A DNA stretch of 64,000 bases from assembly GCA_964519885.1 (NCBI GenBank), contig CAZFLX010000008.1, positions 1-64,000 of the forward strand, read 5' to 3'. Position numbers and translations under genes: made by a program. The DNA is from GCA-002282575 sp964519885. Its GTDB lineage: Bacteria; Pseudomonadota; Gammaproteobacteria; Thiomicrospirales; Thiomicrospiraceae. The notes beneath the pieces were generated by a model. The model was not told the origin of the DNA, searched no databases, and saw only the letters and a list, made by a program, of their open reading frames with translations. Position 1 is the stretch's first letter; each line of letters opens with the position of its first letter. Shown piece by piece: positions 45,001 through 52,877 of the stretch.

Positions 45001-46766
45001 CCGTCGAAGGCGTTAGCTTTAGCGGTGTAGGTGTCTACAGTACCTGCTTGATTGGTCGTTTTATCGAACTTAGTGGTTAAGTCCGTAACTGCTTGACCGT
45101 CAACAGTTACCGTTACCACTGCGTCTGCAGTGACGCTGAAGCCTTTTTCATATGTACCAACTCCTGCCAAGGCTTGTACCACAGGCACATTGGCTTTAGC
45201 TGTTGCAAATGCAAGGTTAGCGGCGGCAATGGTTGCTAAGCCGTCGGCAGTGTTTTTAGCGGTTGTTGCAGTGGCGACGTTGGTTTCGGCAATCGCATCA
45301 TCAGCAGTGCTGGTCGTTGTATCAGCGGCTGTATCTGAGGCTGTTGCTTTATCGAGCGCTGCTTGTGCCGTTGTTGCTGCTTTGACTGCTGCGGTGTTGA
45401 AGTTAGTTGCTGCTGTTTTTAAGGCATTGGCGTTGTTAACATCAGGCGTATTCGTGAATGTCGTTAACGCAGCTTCATAAGCATTTTGTGCCGTTTGCGC
45501 AGCTGAAATGTCAGACGTGGTTGCCGCCGCAGCCGAGCTGTAGTCGATAAAGGTCACGATCACTTGGTTGCTGGCATCTAGGGTGGCATTGCTTAGTACA
45601 ATGGTTGCCGCATTGACATTGCTGTTTGCCATAATCACCGCATTCGCAGCAGCTGTTTGGGCAATTGCGGCAGCTTGTGCAACGGTGACATTGTTTGTAT
45701 CAACTAACGCACCATCGTCTGCAGACGATGGTGTTTGCGCAGCGGCAATGGTCACTGTGTTGGCTTTAGCGACTAGGTTGTCGGCATCGGTTTTAGCGGT
45801 GATCGCTTTAGCATAAAAGTCATTTGCTTTTTCTACTGCTGTAGCGGCTGCGGTGGCTTTATTAGATGCACTTGCAACAGCATCACGTGCTGTTTCGTAC
45901 GCAGTTTTTGCCATATCTGCCAACCCTTTGCTCGCTGCGGCTGCGTCTACTGCTGCATCGTAAGCCAATTTCGCTGTGTTGTAACCTGCGCTTAAGGCAG
46001 AACCCAATTCGGTTACTTGAGCAGTCAAGCCTTCTAATGTCAGCATTAAGCCAGTGGCTGCTGTTTGACCTTCTGAAGGTGTACCAACAACCGTTGTTAA
46101 GGCGGCTAAAGCGGCTTTCAAACCTGCGATAGAGTTGGTTGATGGAGCCTGACCCTGTGTAGCATCGTCAACTAATTTCGCGATGTCTGCTTCAATGCCT
46201 GCAACGGCTGAAGCAATGGCATTGTCGATAGCTAAGTACAAGCCTGTTGCTTCAACTGCGTCAACTGCTGCTACATAACCGTCTTGACCTTCTTCACCTT
46301 GTGCTGGTACTGCTGCTTTCGCTGGTGCGCCAATAGCTTCTTGTGTTTCTTCGGACAATGTTTCCAATGAAGTTTGTAATTCAGCAATATTCTCCACTGC
46401 GCCCGCTAAATCCGTCGTTAGTTTTTCGTTAATTTCTTTAATGCTGGGTAAACGGTCGTCATAAAAGGCGTTGAACACACTCACCATTTGAGTCGCTAGT
46501 GTGCCCGTGTATTCAGTGTTTCCGCTGTAAGCCTTAAAGATGTCACCATCTTTTTTGAAGGTGATAATGGTTCCGTCTATTGACAATTCTAGACCCACAC
46601 CAATCAGCATTGGGGCTTTATTTTGGTTGAATGCCGTAAGCAATGAGGTTAAATCAGCTTCTGCGGTATTGCTGGTTAATGTGACGCGAATGCTGTCTAA
46701 GCCAGTCACACTGGTGATAGACGTTTTGGTTAAAAAGTTACTTGCTGTAATCGTTGCAATTGCCAT
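42037..46766 (-). CDS. Giant Ig-like repeat surface protein (interrupted by an assembly gap)
   Basis: Very long surface or secreted protein, at least about 1,520 residues visible. The N-terminal ~370 residues contain no Sec signal (MAIATITASNFLTKTSITSV) but have Ala-rich helical stretches (AAKAAVPAQ, TAYETARDAVASASNK). Then follow bacterial Ig-like domains of 85-100 residues, each ending ...DGIYxVIVxDxDxAGN and ...FTLD. Two adjacent domain types form a 197-residue unit repeated across the gap at 43540-43639. The C-terminal domain (GDTIRLNFTEKLSSISSISV) may be for export or binding. The 100 Ns break the frame artificially; joining by the 55-bp overlap restores it. It is co-oriented with the Thr-rich lipoprotein gene 28 bp upstream. 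Confidence 0.85.
42958..44285 (-). repeat. 591-bp tandem repeat units inside the Ig-repeat gene
   Basis: Sequence 42958-43539 is nearly identical to 43704-44285; each is most of a 591-bp (197-codon) unit encoding two Ig-like domains. The offset of 746 equals 591 plus 155, i.e. 100 Ns plus a 55-bp duplicated contig end. The true copy number is unknown. Confidence 0.85.
43540..43639. other. Assembly gap (100 N) in tandem repeat
   Basis: One hundred Ns, a conventional placeholder for unknown length. The 55 bases before it (43485-43539) and after it (43640-43694) are identical. Confidence 0.97.
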
Positions 46767-46794
46767 TTTGATATTTCCTTACACTTTTGAAAAA

Positions 46795-48502
46795 TTAGTT
46801 GAATACGATGTCGGGGGCAGTGTTATTGGCATCAACAGTACCTGCATTACCCTCAATGGTGGTTGTGTTGCCGCTGGTGCTAACGCCTGGTACTGCTGTC
46901 GTTCCACCCGGAGTTGTCGTTCCACCTGGAGTTGTCGTTCCACCTGGAGTTGTCGTTCCACCCGGAGTTGTCGTTCCACCCGGAGTTGTCGTTCCACCCG
47001 GAGTTGTCGTTCCACCTGGAGTTGTCGTTCCACCTGGAGTTGTCGTTCCACCTGGAGTTGTCGTTCCACCTGGAGTTGTCGTTCCACCCGGAGTTGTCGT
47101 TCCACCTGGAGTTGTCGTTCCACCTGNNNNNNNNNNNNNNNNNNNNNNNNNNNNNNNNNNNNNNNNNNNNNNNNNNNNNNNNNNNNNNNNNNNNNNNNNN
47201 NNNNNNNNNNNNNNNNNNNNNNNNNNGAGTTGTCGTTCCACCTGGAGTTGTCGTTCCACCTGGAGTTGTCGTTCCACCTGGTGCTGCCATTGGCAATTCA
47301 ACTTTAATCGCACCTGATTCAACCGCTAAACCAATTAAGCTTGCTGCCGATTCTGTTGCATTGGATGTTGTAACGGTAATGGTTGTTTGCGTTAGTGCTG
47401 CTGTGGCTGCATTTTGTAACTTGTCAGGAACTTTATCCGTTGCGCTTAACACAGCAGCTGGATTTTTAGCGACTTCAGCTTTTGCTGTCGTTGCACTTTG
47501 AATCACCGACTCTTGCACGCCGGCAAAGGCAGCTACCACGCCATTCACTTCTGCTTGCACCAGGTTAGCAATCGCGTCTGCTGATAAGTCAGTCGTCAGA
47601 CGATCGTTAGCAACCAGGGTAGCAACCGTTGCGGCAATGGTGTTTTCTGTAATGGTCGCCATTTGCTGTGCTGCTTGCGATACAGCTTGTACCGCTGCCA
47701 CATTGGTGAAGTTACTGCTGTTGGTATTGACAGCGCTTTGTACTAAGGTTGCCACGCTAGGTAGTGTGCTGGTGTCGCTACCATTGACAGTAAATGAAGC
47801 TTGAGCCACTGCTTGGGCAATGGCTTTAGCAGCATTATTGGCGGCATTTGCTTTTACCGTGGCATCGGTGCTGGTGCCGGATTCGGCAGCGGCTAAGACT
47901 TCAATCGCTTTTTGCATGGCAACCGCTTTTTGCAAAATGGCTGGGTCTTGCGCGGCTACCGTCATCGGGTCGCCCAACACATTGTTGGTGCTAACGCCTA
48001 AGACTTTACTCAGCTTTTCTGTTGCATCCGTTAAGCCAGTCGCAGCGCCAGAAGTAATCATGGCATTAGCTAGGGTGGTTAGTGGTGTGATGTTAGCAGA
48101 AGAATTATTGGCATCTGGCTTGGCAGTCATGCTACCAACAAAGGGTTTGCCTGTGCCTGTGTCTGTACCACCTGTTAATACCAATTGGCTGCTGGCAAGG
48201 GTTTGACCTGGCAATAGGCTAATACCTGCGAGGGTATACTTACCCTGCCCGTCGGTGGTGGTGCTTGGTTCGCCACCGTCGGCAACACCGTTATTGTTTA
48301 GGTCTAAAAATACCATGGCGCCAGCAATATAGCCGTCAACGCCAGTACCTGAAACCGATAAAGTGGTCGGTGCAGTTGTTGGGGCATCGGTAGGGGTTGG
48401 CGAAGCCGTTGAACTGCCACCGCCACCACCACAAGCAGTCAGCAAGCTTCCTACGAACAAACTGCCAATAACCATGGCTAACACTTTCTTTTGGGCTGTC
48501 AT
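46795..48502 (-). CDS. Lipoprotein with (GGTTTP)n Thr-rich tract (interrupted by an assembly gap)
   Basis: Secreted lipoprotein: MTAQKKVLAMVIGSLFVGSLLTAC has a lipobox with Cys24, then a GGGGGSS linker. Residues ~50-100 form a small Ca-binding or Cna-B-like domain (AGAMVFLDLNNNGVADGGEP, then DGQGKYTLAGI). A long Ala/Thr-rich helical part follows, then at least 15 copies of the hexapeptide Gly-Gly-Thr-Thr-Thr-Pro and a short tail (TVDANNTAPDIVFN). The 100-N gap at 47127-47226 lies in the hexapeptide array and breaks the frame; a whole number of 18-bp units would restore it. The gene has the ribosome-binding site AAAGGA and precedes the giant Ig-repeat gene. Confidence 0.85.
46901..47288. repeat. 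18-bp minisatellite coding for Gly-Gly-Thr-Thr-Thr-Pro
   Basis: Units GTTCCACCYGGAGTTGTC on the plus strand; twelve full units plus part of another lie left of the gap and about three right of it. Units differ only at the proline third base (CCC or CCT), in an irregular order. All are in frame in the lipoprotein. Confidence 0.95.
47127..47226. other. Assembly gap (100 N) in minisatellite
   Basis: One hundred Ns inside the 18-bp repeat array. The 36 bases on each side are identical, so the assembler could not bridge the array; array length is unknown. Confidence 0.97.
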
Positions 48503-48565
48503 AAACCAACATCCTTTAACTTCAAATAGCTAGTAAAAATTTTTGTCGATACTAAACCATAAGCA

Positions 48566-48583
48566 TGTAAATATGGGTTTACA
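48566..48583. promoter_or_regulatory. Operator-like palindrome, copy 1
   Basis: TGTAAAT-ATGG-GTTTACA. It lies about 64 bp before the lipoprotein start codon, in its probable promoter zone. Confidence 0.65.
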
Positions 48584-48662
48584 GTTAATAAAAATACGTA
48601 ACTCTTAAATTAATTTCATAAAAACCATACAAAAATAACTGATAAACAGGAACACAAAAAAC

Positions 48663-48680
48663 TGTAAACTTTAATTTACA
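48663..48680. promoter_or_regulatory. Operator-like palindrome, copy 2
   Basis: TGTAAAC-TTTA-ATTTACA, the same 7-4-7 layout as the other two copies, 36 bp from copy 3. Confidence 0.65.
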
Positions 48681-48698
48681 CAAAATAATTTTTAATAA

Positions 48699-48716
48699 TG
48701 TAAACCCAAGTTTACA
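48699..48716. promoter_or_regulatory. Operator-like palindrome, copy 3
   Basis: TGTAAAC-CCAA-GTTTACA, a perfect 7-bp inverted repeat with 4-bp spacer, 23 bp upstream of the HTH gene's -35 box. Confidence 0.7.
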
Positions 48717-48739
48717 TATAAGTTTTTATTAAATCTGTA

Positions 48740-48768
48740 TTGAACATGAATTAATTTTGAGGTAATAT
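48740..48768 (+). promoter_or_regulatory. Sigma70-type promoter of the HTH gene
   Basis: -35 TTGAAC (48740-48745) and -10 TAATAT (48763-48768) with a 17-bp spacer, giving transcription from near 48775, about 30 bp before the start codon. Confidence 0.65.
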
Positions 48769-48805
48769 CACCACTCATCACAACAACTTAAGTGACCAAG
48801 AGACC

Positions 48806-49481
48806 ATGCCTCATCGCAATTTTCAAGAATACCTTATTGATTTAACTGAAAAATCCAAGATCAGTAAATCTGAATTAGCCGAACGAGCTAACATTTCTCG
48901 CGTTACTCTACATAAACTGCTAAACGGTGAAATCAAGGAAGCTAAGCTTTCTACCTTCATGAATTTGGCTTACGCACTCAATACGCATCCGATTGAATTA
49001 TTACGTAGATATCATGCCAGTGAAAACATTGCAATGCCTATACCTACACCGCAACCCACTGCCGAAATTACCCCCAAAGCCAGACGCAAAAACAAAGTGA
49101 ATGATATGGGTTTTATTGACCACGTTACCTACCCAGATAATGCCCACGTTTATTGCGGAGAAGGCTTTACCAAAACCTGGCGTGTGGTGAATATGGGAGA
49201 TGTGGATTGGGTAGATGTCAAACTGGTATGTATTGATGAGTTGCCAGCCAGCCAGCCAGCCAGCCAGCCAGGGGCATGTTATTGGTCTTACCCCTGTAAG
49301 TAAAGTTATTGCTTTACCGACTGTGCTTTCTGGCGAAACCATCGAATTAAGTGTGGAGCTAATCGCGCCAACCGTTACAGGATCGGTCATATCTTATTGG
49401 CAACTACAAACGCAAGATGGCACGCCAGTATTTCCCCACATGAAGCCGCTGCATTGCTGGGTTAGGGTAATTTGTTTGTGA
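48806..49481 (+). CDS. XRE-type HTH regulator with NBR1-Ig-like domain, frame broken at GCCA repeat
   Basis: As assembled, the frame from 48806 stops at 49303 (165 residues). The N-terminal ~65 residues are an XRE helix-turn-helix (SKSELAERANISRVTLHKLL). A linker leads to the first half of an NBR1-type Ig-like domain (GEGFTKTWRVVNMGDVDW). The second half (PTVLSGETIELSVELIAPTV, then SVISYWQLQTQDGTPVF) lies in another frame, 49215-49481. The break is at seven GCCA tetranucleotides (49243-49270); six or nine copies would fuse both halves in frame. This is best read as a phase-variable gene in the OFF state. It is divergent from the lipoprotein operon and 91 bp upstream of the glycosyltransferase. 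Confidence 0.82.
49243..49270 (+). repeat. (GCCA)7 tetranucleotide repeat
   Basis: Seven perfect tandem GCCA units in the coding region of the HTH/NBR1-Ig gene. The repeat length is not a multiple of three, so slippage changes reading frame, the mechanism of phase variation in Haemophilus and Neisseria surface loci. Confidence 0.9.
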
Positions 49482-49572
49482 TGTTGAGCGCTTTTGTTCA
49501 AGACACAGCTTGCCTTTAGCCTAAACATTTTGTCTAATGGTCGCTCAATAACAACAACACCCTTTAATCCTC

Positions 49573-50526
49573 ATGATTTTCATCTCCATCGCGGCTTTTG
49601 CCGACCCTTATCTGATCTTCACCGTACAAGATGCCTTGCGCAAAGCCAAACGCCCTGAAAACTTGGTGTTTGGTATCGTCGATCAGCACCCGTTTAACCG
49701 ACGCGACAACCTAAAAAACCTGCCCGAACAACCCAAAATTCGCTATGTGCATTGTCATCCTGTAGACAGTCGTGGTGTTTGTTGGGCGCGTTCAGTGGTG
49801 TTTTCCCTGTATCAAGATGAAACCTATTTGTTGCAAATCGATTCGCACATGTTGTTTGAACAAGACTGGGATGAACAGCTGATTAACCAACTGGAAGGCT
49901 TACGCCCCAAACATAGCAAACCGATTTTAACCAACTACCCTTATGGCTTTGAATTTATTAACGATGAACCCGTTATTAGTATCGAAGACAGCGGCAGAAC
50001 CACGCTGGTGATGCGTCCGCACGACGAAACCGACCTGAGCGCCGACAATGCCACCTTACGTTTTAAGTCGGAACATGTGTTTGTGCGCGAACCGATACTG
50101 GGTGGACACATTGCTGGCGGCTTTTATTTTACCTTGGGTAAGTTTGTGTACGAAGTGCCTTACGATCCTTATCTTTATTTTCACGGTGAAGAGCAAAGTT
50201 TAGCCATTCGCGCCTTTACTCGCGGTTGGGATATCTTTCATATTCCGCATATTCCGCTTTACCACTTGTACAAGCGCCCCAATACCGAACACCATAATCA
50301 TCATTGGCACAGTAGCTGGGAACAACACCGAGATTATCAATGGACAGAGCTGCAAGAACGTGCCAAACAACGCTTGATGGATTTGGTCTACCGTCGCAGC
50401 CTTTCTGGTGCTTGGGGATTGGGCGAAGCGCGAAGCTTAACGGATTTTGCTGAACTCACGGGCATTGATTACCAGCAACAACGTATTATTGAGCGAGCCT
50501 ATTTACCACGCTACCAACCTGCTTGA
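49573..50526 (+). CDS. GT60-type (PF11397) GlcNAc-transferase-like glycosyltransferase
   Basis: A 317-residue cytoplasmic glycosyltransferase. FISIAAFADPYLIFTVQDAL, RPENLVFGIVDQH, VDSRGVCWARSVVFSLYQDE and LLQIDSHMLFEQDWDEQLI are the conserved blocks of the Glycosyltransferase (GlcNAc) family; QIDSH is the likely metal/UDP-sugar site. Characterised GT60 members add GlcNAc to Skp1 hydroxyproline in Dictyostelium and to Thr of mucins in Trypanosoma cruzi; bacterial members are uncharacterised. It is co-directional with the HTH gene, 91 bp away. Its last 16 bases overlap the convergent gspN. Confidence 0.85.
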   Translation: MIFISIAAFADPYLIFTVQDALRKAKRPENLVFGIVDQHPFNRRDNLKNLPEQPKIRYVHCHPVDSRGVCWARSVVFSLYQDETYLLQIDSHMLFEQDWDEQLINQLEGLRPKHSKPILTNYPYGFEFINDEPVISIEDSGRTTLVMRPHDETDLSADNATLRFKSEHVFVREPILGGHIAGGFYFTLGKFVYEVPYDPYLYFHGEEQSLAIRAFTRGWDIFHIPHIPLYHLYKRPNTEHHNHHWHSSWEQHRDYQWTELQERAKQRLMDLVYRRSLSGAWGLGEARSLTDFAELTGIDYQQQRIIERAYLPRYQPA

Positions 50527-50933
50527 TACTGAATCAACCGCTGATTAGCCTGCGAGCCTGTAGGCAATAGTTGCGCCCAATTCGGCAGTGGGTTATTAAC
50601 GGGATTATTCACATTGCCAAGCAGCGACCAACCGCTAGGCGTAGCGCTGGCTTGAATGTCTAGTTGTGCTCCATCTAAGTTTCCCGTTAGCTTCCAAGTG
50701 GCTTTAGCCGAAAACAACTCACTGGCTTGCCATTGCCACTGTAATTGTGCTGGCTGTGGCGATAACAAACCGCTTTGCACTTGGCTGTTTCCCGACCACA
50801 CACTACCTTGGGTGTGACTAAACTGCACAGGCACAGGCAAGCTGGGGAGTTGTTGCACTAGCCAACTGGCGGGGAGTTGCACCAACATGAAGACAGCAGT
50901 TAAGCCGATGAAGGCAGAAATCCATTTCAACAT
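50511..50933 (-). CDS. gspN: Type II secretion protein N-like, short
   Basis: The start MLKWISAFIGLTAVFMLVQL at 50933 overlaps the gspM stop (TGATG), giving 140 residues. An N-terminal membrane anchor is followed by GspN-like segments (PVQFSHTQGSVWSGNSQVQS, LQWQWQASELFSAKATWKL). GspN proteins are usually about 250 residues, so roughly the C-terminal half is missing. It ends in the last 16 bases of the convergent glycosyltransferase gene, suggesting that rearrangement removed its 3' part. A naturally short form cannot be excluded. Confidence 0.72.
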   Translation of the reverse strand: MLKWISAFIGLTAVFMLVQLPASWLVQQLPSLPVPVQFSHTQGSVWSGNSQVQSGLLSPQPAQLQWQWQASELFSAKATWKLTGNLDGAQLDIQASATPSGWSLLGNVNNPVNNPLPNWAQLLPTGSQANQRLIQYQAGW

Positions 50934-51385
50934 CACTCCTGCCCCCAAACCAACTGACCCGACACCAAGCCTTGAACAGGCTGATTCAGTGTCATGCCCG
51001 ACACCACCACACCTTGTTGTTCTAACTGAGCCAACCAAGCCAGTAACGCATCAATCGGTGCTTGTTCTAGCGTGGCACTCACTTTTTGACCGACCAAACG
51101 CAAGTTCAGCACTTTTCCCGATAAACCCGTTAAGGGTTGTGCGGCAATCTGTTGGAGTAACTCGTCCCCTTGTAAGCGCTTAGCGCTACTGGCAGGCAAG
51201 CCTTGCACGATGCTCAACAACTGTTGGTGCTGTTGTTGCGCCTGTACAAAGTTCTTTTCGACCGTTTGTTGCCAATTCCACCATGAAACCCCGGCGAATA
51301 ACACCAGCAAACTCGCGATAATCAGCACGCCTTGTTTAACCTGCCGTGGATTTTGCTGACTGAGCCAAACTTTTACGCGATTCAT
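50933..51385 (-). CDS. gspM: Type II secretion inner-membrane protein GspM
   Basis: Inner-membrane component of the type II secretion system that works with GspL. The 150-residue protein has one N-terminal membrane helix (VLIIASLLVLFAGVSWWNW), a coil and a C-terminal ferredoxin-like domain (LEQAPIDALLAWLAQLEQQG, MTLNQPVQGLVSGQLVW). Its start overlaps the gspL stop by four bases and its stop overlaps the gspN start, so all three are coupled. The family diverges fast; context makes the call reliable. Confidence 0.88.
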   Translation of the reverse strand: MNRVKVWLSQQNPRQVKQGVLIIASLLVLFAGVSWWNWQQTVEKNFVQAQQQHQQLLSIVQGLPASSAKRLQGDELLQQIAAQPLTGLSGKVLNLRLVGQKVSATLEQAPIDALLAWLAQLEQQGVVVSGMTLNQPVQGLVSGQLVWGQE

Positions 51386-52383
51386 GGTTGATCTCCTTGC
51401 ACGGTTAAGAGCAGTTGTTGTGGATTAAGCCACTGAGCTTGCCAACCTGCGAGGGTTATCGAGCGCGATAATACCGCGTCAGATAACGGACTGTTCCAGC
51501 TTAATTCGATACGTCCTGCGCTCAGTTTGACTTGGCTAACCGCGGGTGCATTCACCAACTGAGCATCGACGCGCGACAAAGCCACCAACGGCGAAGACTG
51601 TAATTGAGCTTGCACCGCTAAGCGTTCTTTCGCCAGTGTTTTGGCCTGCGCTAAGGGGTTCACCCAGCGCTTCACTTCGGGGAAATAGGTGTTCAATAAG
51701 GCTTGTGTTTGCTGTTGCAACGCTTGGGTAGCCTGTGCTTGTTGCCAGCTGGTTATTAGGCTCAACGAACCCGTTATCAATAAGACACCCACGAATAAAC
51801 TGACGGGCAATTTCCACGCACCCAATCCCGACCATTGCCACTGACCTTGACCTGCTCCTTGACGCAAATCGAACACGGGTTGTAAGGGCGGCAATGCCGA
51901 CACAGCATGACGCAAAATAGTGGCATCTTTTGGTAGCTGACTTTCATCCAGTTCACCATAAACCAGGATTAACTGACGCTGATTTTCAGGCAATGCCTGC
52001 ACGAGGGATTGAATAACACTCGGATGTCCTGCCGTGCCTTGCCATTCACCCCAGCGCAACACCCATCGATTGGGCGATTCCGCCCACACACATAGCTGTC
52101 CCACTTGCCAAGGTAGGCGCATAAAATCGGGTGTCCAAACGGCTGAGGTTTGCGGATGTTGTTCTGAGAATCTATCCAAGTCTTGCTGAGCGACCACCGC
52201 CACCTGTCCAACACCCGATGTCGTTGAACCCACGGGAATCACGCGTAACTGTTGCACATCACTGGCGAGTTTATCCTCGAGCGCAAAGGGCAAAGCGGCG
52301 CGCCATTGTCGTCCTTTTGGAAAAACCAAACTGTGCCAGCTAATCCATTCCGATGGAAAAGCCAGCGTGAGATTCTGATTCAT
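51382..52383 (-). CDS. gspL: Type II secretion protein GspL
   Basis: Bitopic protein that recruits the GspE ATPase to the type II secretion platform. The 333-residue protein has an actin-like cytoplasmic part (AFPSEWISWHSLVFPKGRQW, LPFALEDKLASDVQQL), a membrane helix around residue 195-215 (SLFVGVLLITGSLSLITSW) and a periplasmic ferredoxin-like domain. It is the first gene of the gspL-M-N block; no gspK or other Gsp genes are found upstream, where instead the recombinase operon ends 104 bp away. Confidence 0.9.
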   Translation of the reverse strand: MNQNLTLAFPSEWISWHSLVFPKGRQWRAALPFALEDKLASDVQQLRVIPVGSTTSGVGQVAVVAQQDLDRFSEQHPQTSAVWTPDFMRLPWQVGQLCVWAESPNRWVLRWGEWQGTAGHPSVIQSLVQALPENQRQLILVYGELDESQLPKDATILRHAVSALPPLQPVFDLRQGAGQGQWQWSGLGAWKLPVSLFVGVLLITGSLSLITSWQQAQATQALQQQTQALLNTYFPEVKRWVNPLAQAKTLAKERLAVQAQLQSSPLVALSRVDAQLVNAPAVSQVKLSAGRIELSWNSPLSDAVLSRSITLAGWQAQWLNPQQLLLTVQGDQP

Positions 52384-52385
52384 TT

Positions 52386-52397
52386 TTTATACAACCC
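52386..52397. repeat. Candidate flanking direct repeat, left
   Basis: TTTATACAACCC, matching TTTATACAATCC at 57526-57537 with one mismatch, in the same orientation. The two sit just outside the recombinase operon. Also nearby: GTAAGACTT twice (52400-52408 and 52450-52458) in an A/T-rich 104-bp gap. Confidence 0.4.
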
Positions 52398-52487
52398 GAG
52401 TAAGACTTACATTATTGCAAGTCGTTGAAATTGAAAAATTATGCTTCATGTAAGACTTTTTGTGTGTTTTCACGACGACAAAACCCT

Positions 52488-52877
52488 CTAATTTTGGTTA
52501 ATGCTAACAATTTTCTTGCTAATTTTGTGTGCTTTCAGTGTACTAATTTCGTGTGCTTGACTGGCGTTGATTGAGGCAAGTTTTCGAACATCCAATTCAA
52601 GTTGCTCTATTTGACTTCTTAGCTGCTTGTTTTTTTCCTTCTCGACCTTCAGCATGTCGTTTTTTTCATCGCGCTGAAGTCTGTGATCTGTGCTAACGAG
52701 ATTTCTGACTTCGGCTGCTATATCAGGATAACGGTTATGAATGGTAGAATCCGCTATGCCTGCTTCTTCTGCCAGCGCACTAATGCTGATTTTACGCTTC
52801 TTATCGACTACTTTGGGTCTGCCATGCTTTAAGCGTATCAAAGCATTTCTAAGTTCTTTTCGTGTTGTATCAGACAT
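52488..52877 (-). CDS. Small HTH/coiled-coil recombination accessory protein (GinD-like)
   Basis: A 129-residue protein with an N-terminal helix-turn-helix (KISISALAEEAGIADSTIHN) followed by a charged coiled coil (VEKEKNKQLRSQIEQLELDV). Size and layout match GinD and the 125-residue TnpC of Tn554, a protein that assists the recombinases. It overlaps the third recombinase by eight bases, so it is the last gene of the operon. In GInts all four genes are required for excision and integration; that requirement is inferred here. Confidence 0.78.
   Translation of the reverse strand: MSDTTRKELRNALIRLKHGRPKVVDKKRKISISALAEEAGIADSTIHNRYPDIAAEVRNLVSTDHRLQRDEKNDMLKVEKEKNKQLRSQIEQLELDVRKLASINASQAHEISTLKAHKISKKIVSINQN

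Larger units (their letters stand above)
48503..48805. promoter_or_regulatory. AT-rich divergent control region
   Basis: A 303-bp non-coding stretch between the lipoprotein/Ig-repeat operon (minus) and the HTH gene (plus). It is very A/T-rich and contains three 18-bp palindromes and a good sigma70-type promoter for the HTH gene. No ORF or RNA structure beyond these was recognised. Confidence 0.7.

Noticed and set aside
43433..46132. Plus-strand ORFs opposite the Ig-repeat gene
   Set aside because: They are shadows of the low-complexity, Thr/Ala-rich minus-strand gene, with no ribosome-binding sites or recognisable domains.
46901..47288. CRISPR array
   Set aside because: The units are contiguous 18-mers without spacers and code for a regular hexapeptide.
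46780..47320. Several long plus- and minus-strand ORFs across the 18-bp repeat
   Set aside because: A repeat length divisible by three leaves all frames open; only the frame joining the lipoprotein N-terminus with its tail has a start, signal peptide and sensible composition.
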